Counted from the first letter of the stretch, positions 55,541 to 64,000 are shown. The stretch is 64,000 bases of DNA from Alicycliphilus denitrificans K601 (GCF_000204645.1 NC_015422.1:1877001-1941000); one strand, 5' to 3'. The notes: a model not told the origin generated them from the letters alone. Program-made: numbers and translations.

Positions 55541-56742
55541 CCTGGAGCCAGCCCACCGATCTGCGCACGCAGGTCGAACGGCTGTGGCAGCGCGGCGAAC
55601 TGCTGCGTACCGTGGTCGGCGGTGACACACTGAATTGGCCATTGCGGCTGTCGCTGAAGTCGCCGTCCGCCGCCGATCTCAGCCACCGTTTCGATGCCGT
55701 GCGCGGCTGGGTGCGGGAGATCAGCGCCATGCCGCGCGTGCGCATCGAATGGCGCGAGTGGACGCACCGGGTGCAGGGCCGGCAGCGCCTGCCGGACACG
55801 CTGTGGATCGATACGTTGGACGATGCACTGGCGATGATCGGCAAGACCGGCGATGCCGTCCGGTTCCAGGCGCTCTGGCAGCAAACTGCCGAAGCGCAAC
55901 CCACACTGCTGGCATGGCTGCACAGATCACCGTTGCAGACCTTGGCGCTGGCCGAACACTGGCCACGCCTGCTGGCCGTGGTGGCCTGGGTGCAAGCCCA
56001 TCCGCGCCCAGGCGTCTATCTTCGGCAAGTTGACGTGCCGGGCGTGGACAGCAAGTTCATCGAAGCGCATCGCGGCATACTGGGCCAATGGCTGGACCTG
56101 GCCTTGCCGACTGAAGCCATTGAGCCTGCTGCAACCGGGGTGGCCGGGTTTGCCCGTCGCTACGGTTTTCTGGAGAAGCCCGTTCGCATCCGCCTGCGCT
56201 TGCTCGATCCGCAACTGCCCCAGCTTCCCGGCTGCACGGGACTGACCGACATCACCCTGGATGAAGATAGCTTCGCCACGCTCGCCCTGCCTGCGCAGCG
56301 TGTCTTCATCACCGAAAACGAGGTGAACTTCCTGGCGTTCCCACCGGTCTCCAGTGCCATCGTCGTGTTCGGTGCCGGCTATGGCTGGGGGGCGCTCGCC
56401 CGAGCCAACTGGCTGTATCGCGCCTCTCTGCACTATTGGGGAGACATCGATACCCATGGCTTTGCCATTCTGGACAGCCTGCGCAAGTATTTCCCTCTGG
56501 CCGCGTCGTTCCTCATGGACCGCTCCACGTTGATGGCCCACGCACTCCAATGGGGTGAGGAGCCCCTCGACAAACGCCATACGTTGCCCTTGTCCCGACT
56601 GGTCGATGAAGAGGCCGCTCTCTACGACGACTTGCGTAATGACCGAATCCGGCCACAGCTGCGGCTGGAACAGGAACGCATCGGCTATCGCTGGCTATGC
56701 GCGGCGTTGGCGACAACAGTCCAGGACGATTCTCGGCCGTAG
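55537..56742 (+). CDS. jetD: Wadjet nuclease JetD (DUF3322/DUF2220)
   Basis: A 401-aa topoisomerase VI-like nuclease that cleaves plasmid DNA once the SMC complex stalls. The C-terminal Toprim-like domain has ITENEVNFLAF with a candidate catalytic Glu, and YWGDIDTHGF with the DxD. The N-terminal DUF3322 region is about residues 1-190. Both acidic motifs are intact, so the system looks functional. It overlaps jetC by 4 bp and ends the operon. Confidence 0.94.
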   Translation: MTWSQPTDLRTQVERLWQRGELLRTVVGGDTLNWPLRLSLKSPSAADLSHRFDAVRGWVREISAMPRVRIEWREWTHRVQGRQRLPDTLWIDTLDDALAMIGKTGDAVRFQALWQQTAEAQPTLLAWLHRSPLQTLALAEHWPRLLAVVAWVQAHPRPGVYLRQVDVPGVDSKFIEAHRGILGQWLDLALPTEAIEPAATGVAGFARRYGFLEKPVRIRLRLLDPQLPQLPGCTGLTDITLDEDSFATLALPAQRVFITENEVNFLAFPPVSSAIVVFGAGYGWGALARANWLYRASLHYWGDIDTHGFAILDSLRKYFPLAASFLMDRSTLMAHALQWGEEPLDKRHTLPLSRLVDEEAALYDDLRNDRIRPQLRLEQERIGYRWLCAALATTVQDDSRP

Positions 56743-56763
56743 CGGTATGTCCTGCCGATGTCG

Positions 56764-57174
56764 TCAGGGTGTGGTCGATTCGACGAACGCCGGCTCGAAA
56801 TCCAGCAGGTCGGTACCGCGCATGCCCAATCCCCGGGCCACTGCGCGCCAGCCCGCCACGGCCTGGGCCACTTCACTCCAGATCGCCTGCGCTTGCACAG
56901 CATCCAGCCTGAAATACGACGCGGCGGCCATCAGCATGTCACGGCTGTCGATGACGCCTGTGTCCTCGGCCAACCAGGTCTTGCTCTCGCGACGGTCGCC
57001 CGGCATCGGGTTCAGGTCGAAGGCCGGCGACAGGCGCCAGCCGCGCTGGCGCGCGTCGTACAGGAAGCCGGTGTTGCGCAGGTGATCGTCGGTGTTGCAG
57101 ATCAGGAAATTGAAGACCAGTCGCCGCCACAACTCATGGATGTCGGCGATCGGATCGGCGCAGAAGAGCGACGT
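56764..57174 (-). pseudogene. HipA-like kinase, C-terminal fragment
   Basis: About 137 codons matching the C-terminal kinase lobe of HipA toxins: NFLICNTDDHLRNTGFLYD (catalytic loop) and LSPAFDLNP (metal-binding DFD equivalent). The frame is closed upstream by TGA 57175-57177, so the N-terminal two-thirds and any HipB partner are missing. It is convergent with jetD, 21 bp away. An inactive remnant is most likely. Confidence 0.75.
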
Positions 57175-57640
57175 TCAGAAGCGACCCTGGCCTTTTCGCG
57201 TGAACGACAGAGAGTCCCCGGCGAAATCCGAAGACCAGAATGAAAGCTCCAGATCGCTGGAAGTTCAACATGCCACGACGCGTGCTGAATTCCGCATAGG
57301 ACATCCCCCGGCTTCCGGAGCGCGTACAAAATCGGCATGAGCGGCTACTGGCCTTTTGCAATCTTCACGTGCGTGCTCGCCCTCTGGCTTGCCCGCGTTG
57401 TTCGAATTGCGACCGGGAGCGCCCTCGCTGAAGCCGCCAAGAGACGGGACTCAGTGCGCCCGGAAGATCGCCGGGCCGTGGGACCTTCGCCGGCGACGTG
57501 AACGAGAGTGCAGTCCGGCTCTTGAGCTGCTCTCGCACCCGGAGGTCTGTTCACCAATTCAGTGTCCAATTGCTTGCTTTGCAGCCGGCACCGGGTGGGC
57601 TGGTTTAGGTAATCTTCGGAGTCTTGCGAAGGAGCTTTGC
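57175..57640. other. Stretch without a convincing gene
   Basis: About 465 bp between the HipA fragment and a small ORF. Only short frames occur, including a 54-codon one at 57337-57501 with a hydrophobic start and no clear ribosome-binding site. It looks like decayed or rearranged DNA. Confidence 0.4.
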
Positions 57641-57805
57641 ATGAGAAATGTCTGGAGCGCCGTTTGGGCTGAAATCGTGCGAGCCGCACGGCAAGCACCA
57701 AGGATGTACGCGGCGCCGTTTGTTGGGGCCGTCCGGCAGACGCGCATCGTCTTTCGCGAGATCCAGCGAGAGAACCGGGCGGTCCTGGCAGGTCGGAAGC
57801 GTTAG
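57641..57805 (+). CDS. Small hypothetical basic protein
   Basis: A 54-aa frame with a good GAAGGAG ribosome-binding site 6 bases before ATG 57641. The peptide is helical and basic (MRNVWSAVWAEIVRAARQ). No family is recognised. It is independent of its neighbours. Confidence 0.4.
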   Translation: MRNVWSAVWAEIVRAARQAPRMYAAPFVGAVRQTRIVFREIQRENRAVLAGRKR

Positions 57806-57966
57806 GACGGCCGTCAGGGCCGCGAGGTGCGGGCTCGCTCAGTGCCGACCAGGCCAGGACGGCGTGGTCGCTCCTGCAATCCGGGACTTACTGTCGCGGC
57901 GGAATACTGCCTGCCGCTTGAGAGTTGCCGTTCGATGAAAGCTTGGCCTGTGACCTGTTTTGCGGA

Positions 57967-58260
57967 TCAGGAGGCGGCCAGTTGCTCAAGGCGCTTAGAG
58001 GCTTCGCGTTTGCCCATCTTCCGTACCGCGGCTATCGCCTGAAGGTGTTTGGCACGAGGCCGGGCCTGACCCGTTTCCCACTTGTAGACGGAGAGCGGGC
58101 TTGCGTCCAGGAGCAACCCCATTTGGCGCGCAGAAAGCCCCAGGCGCTTACGATGTTGCGCAAAGCCCGCTGCACGGAACCGCAACGAGGTGTCGTCCTG
58201 GCTGTCTTCTGTGACCTTGGCGGGCGCTTCCTTGCCGGCCTTCTTTACTTGCCGCTCCAA
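57967..58260 (-). CDS. XRE-like HTH protein, probably 5'-truncated
   Basis: A 97-aa frame with an HTH: HRKRLGLSARQMGLLLDASP, then LSVYKWETGQARPRAKHLQA. The same frame stays open upstream to 58368 with a coiled-coil-like IAALRKQIESLERQVKKAG, but there is no ATG before the TAG at 58369-58371. The listed start is TTG. Related proteins have a longer helical N-terminus, so the 5' end was probably lost. Possible regulator; function unknown. Confidence 0.55.
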   Translation of the reverse strand: MERQVKKAGKEAPAKVTEDSQDDTSLRFRAAGFAQHRKRLGLSARQMGLLLDASPLSVYKWETGQARPRAKHLQAIAAVRKMGKREASKRLEQLAAS

Positions 58261-58552
58261 CGATTCAATCTGCTTACGCAGGGCAGCGATTTGGTGGCGG
58301 GATTGCGCAGTATCTGCCTTCCGGAGCCTGTGCGCATTGCGGCAGCACTTTTGCTGCCGGTACTTGCCCTATAGGCGTTGGCGTTCGGCCTCGCGTGGGC
58401 TCAGGACGGATTTCAGAAGCAGGGCTCCTAGGTCTATTCGCCGGGAGTTGCTTGTTTCTTGGCAGTTAAGCTAGCGCGAAGCGCGTTGTTCTGGGCTGCT
58501 GCCGGTTTCGATGACACCTTGTTAAGGTGGAAGATGAAACCGGAGGTGGTTC

Positions 58553-58846
58553 ATGGAGAGAAGAAGGACATTCAGCCGCGAGTTCAAGCTCGAGGCGGTC
58601 AGGTTGGTCACCGAGCGTGGCGTGGCTGTGGCCCAGGCAGCCAAGGACCTGGACGTTCACGAGAACGTGCTGCGCAAGTGGGTTCGTGAGTTGCGAGAGG
58701 AGCCCCAGGAGGCGTTCCCTGGCAACGGCAAGCAGAAGGCCCAGGACGCGGAGATAGCGCGACTGCGCAAGGAGGTTGCCAAGCTCAAGATGGAGCGCGA
58801 CATCCTGAAAAAAGCCGCGGCCTACTTCGCGAAGGAGTCGATGTGA
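58553..58846 (+). CDS. IS3-family transposase OrfA
   Basis: A 97-aa OrfA with an HTH (RRTFSREFKLEAVRLVTERG) and a leucine-zipper-like C-terminus (AEIARLRKEVAKLKMERDIL). A slippery A-AAA-AAG at 58808-58814, just before the overlap with orfB, would allow the -1 frameshift that makes OrfAB in this family. Confidence 0.87.
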   Translation: MERRRTFSREFKLEAVRLVTERGVAVAQAAKDLDVHENVLRKWVRELREEPQEAFPGNGKQKAQDAEIARLRKEVAKLKMERDILKKAAAYFAKESM

Positions 58847-59439
58847 AGTTCGGCTTCGTGGCGAAACACCGAGGGGCCTGGCCGGTCAATCTGATGTGCG
58901 AGGCGCTCGGTGTCTCGCGGGGTGGCTTCTACGCGTGGCTCACACGGCCCAGGAGCCAGCGCAGCCTCAGCGATGAAGTGCTGGGCGCGCAGGTCCACCA
59001 GAGCTTCGTGCGCAGCGACCGCACCTACGGCGCGCGCCGTGTGTGGCACGACGTGTTGGAGCAAGGTCAAGCCTGTGGTCTGCACCGCATCGAGCGACTC
59101 ATGCGAGAGCAGGCACTACGAGCCAGGCCCCGACGACGTGGACTGCCCAAGGACCGGGGCACGCGCAGCGCGGTGGCCGATAACGTGCTGGACCGCCAGT
59201 TCCGGGCCGATGGCCCGAACCAGAAGTGGGTAGCCGACTTCACCTACATCTGGACAGCCGAGGGCTGGCTGTACGTGGCGGCGGTGCTGGACCTGTACTC
59301 GCGGCGCATCGTGGGCTGGTCGATGCAGGAGAGCATGACCTCGCAGCTCGTGGTGGATGCGCTGATGATGGCCGTGTGGCGGCGAGGCAAGCCGGTGGCC
59401 TTGTTGCATCACTCGGACCAGGGCAGCCAATACCAGCGT
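58553..59439 (+). mobile_element. IS3-family insertion sequence, 3'-truncated
   Basis: orfA is complete and orfB is cut between the second and third acidic residues of the DDE triad. The element therefore lacks its right end and cannot move alone. The left end lies somewhere in 58480-58552, but no terminal repeat can be paired because the right one is absent. Confidence 0.8.
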
Positions 59440-59472
59440 GAAGCGGCTCTGGATCGGGCCGGAGCTTCTTGA
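58843..59472 (+). pseudogene. IS3-family transposase OrfB, truncated
   Basis: The frame matches IS3 OrfB (HTH_21 region CEALGVSRGGFYAW, integrase core WVADFTYI and LLHHSDQGSQY) for about 199 residues. Homology stops at 59439, before the conserved Glu of the DDE triad. The last 11 codons are unrelated. Catalytically dead by sequence. Confidence 0.85.
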
Positions 59473-60147
59473 CCGCTTCGTTCGGCTCGTTCGTGTAGAA
59501 CAGATACTCCACGTCCCGGCGCTTATAGGTGCCCCGCGAAAAGCGAGACGTGTTCTGCGGTGAAGGAGCCGACGTCCACGCGTTCTACGCGCAGACCGAG
59601 GTTCGGCAGCCGTTCGGCCAAGTTGGGTACATCGACCTTTGCGCGAACGGAACGCTACGAAGGATCTTCTGAATTTCGCTTTGGTCCTTCACCTCGTTCG
59701 ATCACCCGCACTCGCTGCACCGGCCGCAGCGACCAGCATAGTGAGAACGGCGCTCTTGGCGAATTCGCGCATCAGAGCCCCCTCACTTCACGCGCGTGAG
59801 CCCAGGCGGCCGCGGCGCGCCACCCGGGCCTCGAGAGCCTGCGGCTGCTCGTCGCTGGGCGGCACCCCATGCACCTTCACATACTCCATTCGGCGCTTGT
59901 CGATCGGGAAGTTCACCTCCCCGTTGGGTTGCCGTCGTCGCGTGCTTCATTTCGTCGAAGGCGTCGAGCATCACGACCAAGCGACCACTGCGATTGAGGT
60001 GCCGTGCGGTGCGGCGCCGCTGCCCTGCACGGCGGCATTGGGATTTTCGCGAGACGTTCTCAGGCGCACGCTGCGGCGGATGAAGATGAAGCCGCACGCC
60101 TATGGACTACTGTCCGCCGGCGGGCTGCGGCGGGGCCCGCTGCGGCG
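59473..60147 (-). pseudogene. Decayed gene(s), minus strand, including an exported-protein start
   Basis: No intact gene in 675 bp. On the minus strand, a GAGGGGGC ribosome-binding site and ATG near 59790 give a signal-peptide-like MREFAKSAVLTMLVAAAGAA that stops after 27 codons. Further on, AKVDVPNLAERLPNLGLRVE and, in another frame, RRDVEYLFYTNEPNEAVKKL look like protein broken by frameshifts. Between 59810 and 60000, EVNFPIDKRRMEYVKVHG is another remnant. I do not recognise the family. Confidence 0.45.
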
Positions 60148-60780
60148 CTAAGCCGTCTCGCGCGCCAGCACACCGTTGAAGACGATCTCGGTAAGCTGGC
60201 GCGAGAAGTCCTGGAACGAACCGCGCTGCGGGTTGTACCACTCGACCGTCCAGTTCAGTGCGCCGAGGACGAACAGGCGGATGACCCCCGCGCTGCTGTC
60301 GCTGCGCAGTTCCCCGCTCGCCATCGCTCCTTCGAACAGGCGATCCCACAGGTCGGCGTAGGCGCGCCGCACGACGCGATGCCGGTTCTTCGCGCTGGTC
60401 GGGATCTGGCCGTAGATGCGGATGTTGGCCGAGGTGAAGTCGCCGTTGTGCAACAGTCCCCACAGATGCCCCTCGATCCCGGCGGCGATGCGGTCGCGAA
60501 AGCTTGCGCCCGCGGGCAGGGCCTCGATCCGCTCGCGCACGGCGTCCGACACCGCCTGGATGCCCTTGTCGAGCACGTCACCGAGGATTTCCTCCTTGGA
60601 GGCGAAGTGGTAGTAGATGCTGCCGGCCTTGATGTGCGCCGCATCGGCGATTTCGCGCAGCGTGGTCGCCGCGTAGCCATGGTGGCGGAACAGCCGCGCG
60701 GCCTCCAGCAGGATCCGCTCGCGGGTGGCGGATTCAGCTTCGTTGAGCGTGGGGTGGGACGAGGGAGACTTGGAGGCCAT
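60148..60780 (-). CDS. TetR-family regulator of the acyl-CoA genes
   Basis: A 210-aa TetR protein. The N-terminal HTH is YAATTLREIADAAHIKAGSI followed by YYHFASKEEI (typical TetR). The C-terminal ligand-binding domain is helical. ATG 60780 was preferred; an in-frame GTG 9 bases upstream is possible. It is divergent from the acyl-CoA dehydrogenase and probably represses it and itself, with an acyl-CoA as the likely inducer. Confidence 0.9.
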   Translation of the reverse strand: MASKSPSSHPTLNEAESATRERILLEAARLFRHHGYAATTLREIADAAHIKAGSIYYHFASKEEILGDVLDKGIQAVSDAVRERIEALPAGASFRDRIAAGIEGHLWGLLHNGDFTSANIRIYGQIPTSAKNRHRVVRRAYADLWDRLFEGAMASGELRSDSSAGVIRLFVLGALNWTVEWYNPQRGSFQDFSRQLTEIVFNGVLARETA

Positions 60781-60903
60781 GTTGCTCACTTGTTAGGTGG
60801 CAGCGGGGTGGCCAATGCTAACAGCGGCCATCAGGCTGCCTGCCGCCGCGGAAGCGGCGGCACCGGTGCAGTTCGAGCTGCTGGCCGGTCGACTTATCCT
60901 CCG

Positions 60904-60913
60904 AACGACCGTT
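60904..60913. promoter_or_regulatory. TetR box candidate AACG-AC-CGTT
   Basis: A 10-bp palindrome with an AACGNNCGTT core, common in operators of TetR regulators of fatty-acid genes, in the divergent promoter region. CCGAACGA at 60901-60908 recurs at 60952-60959. Confidence 0.5.
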
Positions 60914-60938
60914 AGTTTCGCACCTCGCTGCGGCGGGC

Positions 60939-60960
60939 ATCGTTCCTAAATCCGAACGAT
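60939..60960. promoter_or_regulatory. Inverted repeat ATCGTTC-8-GAACGAT upstream of the acyl-CoA dehydrogenase
   Basis: A perfect 7-bp inverted repeat with an 8-bp spacer (CTAAATCC), 53 bp upstream of the dehydrogenase start. A good second TetR operator candidate. Confidence 0.55.
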
Positions 60961-61013
60961 GTTCTGGTTGGCGTACGCGCATCTAGAATGATGCCAACTA
61001 CCAGCCCCAGCCC

Positions 61014-62180
61014 ATGGAATTCGAATTCAGCCCCGAACAGACACAGTTGCGCGAGGCGATCCTGGCGCTGTGCAGCCGCTTCGACGATGCCTACTGGTTG
61101 CGCAAGGACCGCGAGGGCGGATTCCCGGAAGAGTTCTATCGCGCGGTGGCCGACGCCGGCTGGCTGGGCATCGCGATGCCGGAGGAATACGGCGGCGCCG
61201 GGCTCGGCATCACCGAGGCAGCGGTGATGATGCAGGCGATTGCGGAGTCGGGCGGCGGCCTGGCGGCCGCGTCGTCGGTGCACATGAACATCTTCGGCCT
61301 GAACCCGGTGGTGGTCTTCGGCAGCGACGAGCAGAAACGACGCGCGCTGCCGCCGCTGATCCGGGGCGAGCAGAAGGCCTGCTTCGCGGTGACCGAGCCC
61401 GATGCCGGACTCAACACCACCAAGCTGAAGACGCGCGCGGTGCGCGACGGCGACCGTTACCTGATCTCCGGGCGCAAGGTGTGGATCTCCACCGCGCAGG
61501 TGGCTGACAACATGCTGATCCTCGCGCGCACCACGCCGGTCGAGGAAGTGGAAAGGCCGACCGACGGCCTGAGCCTCTTCTACACCAAGCTTGACCGCAA
61601 CTACGTCGACGTGCGCGAGATCGACAAGATGGGTCGCAAGGCGGTGGATTCCAACGAGCTGTTCATCGACGGCCTGCCGGTGCCGGTGGCCGACCGCATC
61701 GGCGAGGAAGGCAAGGGCTTTCACTACATCCTGCACGGCATGAACCCGGAGCGGGTCCTGGTCTCGGCCGAAGCCATCGGCATCGGCCGCGCCGCACTGG
61801 CGCGGGCCACCCGTTACGCCAAGGAGCGGGTCGTGTTCGACCGGCCGATCGGCAAGAACCAGGGCATCCAGCACCCGCTGGCGATTTCGTGGGCCGAGCT
61901 CGAGGCGGCACACCTCATGACTTTCCGCGCCGCCACCCTGTACGACCGTGATCAGCCCTGCGGCTCGCAGGCCAACGCCGCGAAGTACCTGGCTGCCGAA
62001 GCGGCCGTCAAGTGCTGCGAGACCGCAATCCTGACCCACGGCGGTTTCGGCTACGCCAAGGAGTACCACGTCGAGCGCTTCCTGCGCGAGGTGATGATCC
62101 TCCGCATCGCGCCGGTGAGCCCGCATCTGGTGCTGTGCAACATCGCCGAGAAGGTCCTCGGCCTGCCCAAGTCCTACTGA
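61014..62180 (+). CDS. Acyl-CoA dehydrogenase
   Basis: A 388-aa flavoenzyme of the acyl-CoA dehydrogenase family. The N-terminal helical domain includes MPEEYGGAGLGI; the middle has CFAVTEPDAGLNT (FAD/substrate signature) and KVWISTAQ; the C-terminus has THGGFGYAKEYHVERFLRE. The usual YEGT-type stretch near the end is replaced by APVSPHL, as in a subset of the family. It is first in a three-gene operon with a CoA transferase and another dehydrogenase. Substrate unknown. Confidence 0.93.
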   Translation: MEFEFSPEQTQLREAILALCSRFDDAYWLRKDREGGFPEEFYRAVADAGWLGIAMPEEYGGAGLGITEAAVMMQAIAESGGGLAAASSVHMNIFGLNPVVVFGSDEQKRRALPPLIRGEQKACFAVTEPDAGLNTTKLKTRAVRDGDRYLISGRKVWISTAQVADNMLILARTTPVEEVERPTDGLSLFYTKLDRNYVDVREIDKMGRKAVDSNELFIDGLPVPVADRIGEEGKGFHYILHGMNPERVLVSAEAIGIGRAALARATRYAKERVVFDRPIGKNQGIQHPLAISWAELEAAHLMTFRAATLYDRDQPCGSQANAAKYLAAEAAVKCCETAILTHGGFGYAKEYHVERFLREVMILRIAPVSPHLVLCNIAEKVLGLPKSY

Positions 62181-62271
62181 GGAAGTCCATGAAGCCGGGC
62201 CAGCCCGAGGCCGTGGCCGCATGGCCGCGCGCGCTCCAGCAGGCCGGGCACAGGCGCTGAAATCCACCCCA

Positions 62272-63537
62272 ATGACCGCTTCGATGCCGACCCACCAAAC
62301 TTCCAAACCCTTCGCGCCGCTGGCCGGCGTTCGCGTGCTGGACTTCAGCAAGGTCCTCGCGGGTCCGATGTGCGGCCAGTACCTGGCGGACCTCGGCGCC
62401 ACGGTGATCAAGGTCGAGCCTTGCGATGGTGGCGACGACACGCGTCGCTGGCCACCCATCGTCGGCGAGGATGGCGCGGTGTTCCTCAGCGCCAACCGCA
62501 ACAAGCAAAGCATCGCGGTCGACCTGAAGACCGCCGCCGGCCGCGACGTGGTGATGCGCCTGCTGGAAGACAGCGACGTGATGATCGAGAGCTACCGCAA
62601 GGGCGCGATGGAGCGCCTGGGCCTCGGCCAGGAGGAGGTGCGCAAGCGCCATCCGCGCCTCATCTACGCGAGCATTTCCGGCTTCGGCCGTACCGGCCCT
62701 CTGTCGCACCTGCCGGGCTACGACCTGATGGTGCAGGCTTTCAGCGGCATCATGAGTGTGACCGGCGAGAGGAACGGTGGTCCTGTGCGCGCGGCGTTCT
62801 CGCCGCTGGACCAGACCACCGGCATCTGGGCCGCCTTCGGCATCCTCGCTGCATTGCGCGAGCGCGACGCGACGGGGGTGGGCCGCTTCCTCGAGGTGTC
62901 GCTGTACGAGACGGCGATGGCCTTCCTCGGCTACACCTCCCAGATCTACTGGGAGACGGGTCGCACCCCGCCCCGTTGCGGCACCAGCCACGAGTCGCTG
63001 TGCCCCTACCAGGTGTTCCCGGCCAAGGACGGCGAGATCATGATCGGCGTCGGCAATGACAGCCTGTTCCGCAGCTACTGCGTCGCCGCCGGCATGCCGG
63101 AGATGGCCGATGATCCGAAGTTCAGGACCAACGGCGACCGCGTCAGGCACTTCGATGAGACGGTGGCGCGGGTCAGCGAGCGCACGCGCCAGAAGACCGT
63201 CGACGAATGGTCGCAGCTGCTCGACGAAGCCGGCGTGCCGAACTCACCGATCCATTCGCTCGATCGCGTGCTTGCGATGCCGCACACCGCCGAGCGCGGC
63301 ATCGTGATGGAGTACGAGCATGCAGCCTTGGGCGCGATGAAGACGATGGCCATGCCGGTCACCTTCGACGGCGAGCAGCGCACCGTCAAGCGGGCGCCGC
63401 CGCTGCTTGGCGAGCACACCGCCGAGATCCTCGCGGCCGCTGGTTACGACGCGGACACGATCGAGCGCCTGCGCCGTGATGGCGTCGTGCGCACGCACGG
63501 CACACCGGTGGGCGCCGCCGGAACGAAGGTTGCATGA
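62272..63537 (+). CDS. CaiB/BaiF-family CoA transferase (family III)
   Basis: A 421-aa CoA transferase. The N-terminus has VRVLDFSKVLAGPMCGQYLA, DLGATVIKVEP and NRNKQSIAVDLK; the middle has SISGFGRTGPL and GYDLMVQAFSG. It should move CoA between organic acids, activating a substrate for the dehydrogenases. ATG 62272 is followed by a second in-frame ATG at 62284. The stop overlaps the next start. Confidence 0.92.
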   Translation: MTASMPTHQTSKPFAPLAGVRVLDFSKVLAGPMCGQYLADLGATVIKVEPCDGGDDTRRWPPIVGEDGAVFLSANRNKQSIAVDLKTAAGRDVVMRLLEDSDVMIESYRKGAMERLGLGQEEVRKRHPRLIYASISGFGRTGPLSHLPGYDLMVQAFSGIMSVTGERNGGPVRAAFSPLDQTTGIWAAFGILAALRERDATGVGRFLEVSLYETAMAFLGYTSQIYWETGRTPPRCGTSHESLCPYQVFPAKDGEIMIGVGNDSLFRSYCVAAGMPEMADDPKFRTNGDRVRHFDETVARVSERTRQKTVDEWSQLLDEAGVPNSPIHSLDRVLAMPHTAERGIVMEYEHAALGAMKTMAMPVTFDGEQRTVKRAPPLLGEHTAEILAAAGYDADTIERLRRDGVVRTHGTPVGAAGTKVA

Positions 63538-64000
63538 TGGCTGCGGCGAGCCTTGGCGACGCGACGCAGACCGCGGAAGACGCGCACCGCATGCTGCGCG
63601 AGGCGGCCGTGAGCTTCGCCGCGCGCGAGACCAGCATTGCCCGCGTGCGCGCGCTGCGCGGCACCGACCCGGGCTACGACCGTGCGGTGTGGCGCAGCCT
63701 CGCCGACCTGGGCTGGACCGGCATTCTGATCCCGGAGTTGCACGGCGGCCTGGGGCTGGGCCTGGGCGAGATGGCGACGGTGCTGGAGGAATTCGCGAAG
63801 ACGCTGTCGCCCGAGCCGCTGAACGCGGTGGCGGTGTTGGCCTCGGGCGTGCTGGTCCACGGCGACAACGACGCGCTCAAGGCCGAGCTCCTGCCCGGGC
63901 TGGCGCTCGGGCGCGTGCTGGCCGCACTCGCCTGGCAGGAACCGCACGGGGGCATCGAGCCGCTGGAGATCGCCACCCGGGTCGAACGTGGCGTGCTGCG
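63534..64000 (+). CDS. Acyl-CoA dehydrogenase, N-terminal part (cut by window end)
   Basis: The frame is open from ATG 63534 (ATGATG, overlapping the CoA transferase stop) to the last base, about 155 codons. It shows a helical N-terminal acyl-CoA dehydrogenase domain: YDRAVWRSLADLGWTGILIP, then ELHGGLGLGLGEMATVLEEF. Proteins of this type often pair with a second dehydrogenase as a heteromer. Translational coupling suggests co-function with the upstream genes. Confidence 0.85.
   Translation, partial: MMAAASLGDATQTAEDAHRMLREAAVSFAARETSIARVRALRGTDPGYDRAVWRSLADLGWTGILIPELHGGLGLGLGEMATVLEEFAKTLSPEPLNAVAVLASGVLVHGDNDALKAELLPGLALGRVLAALAWQEPHGGIEPLEIATRVERGVL

Noticed and set aside
57337..57501. 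54-codon frame with hydrophobic N-terminus
   Set aside because: No ribosome-binding site and no recognisable family; inside remnant DNA.

Overview
The window is a high-GC proteobacterial sequence (probably a beta- or gammaproteobacterium; I cannot name the genus). Most of it is an integrative and conjugative element (ICE) of the ICEclc/PAGI-2/PFGI-1 type, followed by a defence-rich accessory strip and then ordinary chromosomal fatty-acid/acyl-CoA genes. The ICE call rests on the order of the transfer genes: TIGR03765 (partial), TraD coupling ATPase, TIGR03747, RAQPRD, TIGR03758, TIGR03745, TIGR03750, TIGR03746, TIGR03749, TIGR03752, TIGR03751 lipoprotein, TIGR03744 VirB4-like ATPase, DsbA-like protein, RadC, TIGR03757, TIGR03756, TIGR03755, TraG, DUF3742, MobH relaxase TraI, and a large tyrosine integrase.

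The transfer genes are interrupted by cargo. (1) 3209-18760, on the opposite strand to the tra genes, is one tightly packed operon: small HTH regulator, SNF2-type helicase, a 22-codon micro-ORF, AAA+ ATPase plus S8 subtilase (IetA/IetS-like), AIPR nuclease-like protein, type III-like DNA methyltransferase and restriction helicase-nuclease, and an AAA_13/RloC-like ATPase with a CxxC zinc-hook candidate. No single defence system I know has this composition, so it is the best candidate for a new composite system. (2) 28395-32499 is a coupled three-gene cassette: MerR-like regulator, 987-aa adenine methyltransferase, and a small PD-(D/E)xK-like protein. (3) 37948-39619 is an AbiEi/AbiEii pair with an operator-like palindrome at its start. 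(4) 42750-46909 is a cadmium/lead/zinc resistance block (CadR, CadA, a PAP2-LspA fusion) ending in a Tn3 transposase remnant.

The integrase (46945-48798) reads inward from a 480-bp gene-free stretch full of GGACTT/AAGTCC repeats, probably the integrase-binding and attachment region. To its right are an orphan AbiEi antitoxin with a destroyed toxin gene, a complete type I Wadjet operon (jetABCD, 49985-56742), a truncated HipA kinase, a truncated HTH gene, a truncated IS3-family element and a decayed exported-protein gene. From 60148 onward the sequence looks like core chromosome: a TetR regulator divergent from an acyl-CoA dehydrogenase, a CaiB-type CoA transferase and a second acyl-CoA dehydrogenase cut by the window end.

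Functionally, the tra genes build a type IV secretion apparatus and relaxosome. The cargo adds layers against phage (restriction, IetAS, AIPR, RloC-like, AbiE) and heavy-metal resistance. Wadjet, just outside the integrase, would act against plasmids. No tRNA, rRNA or CRISPR array was seen.
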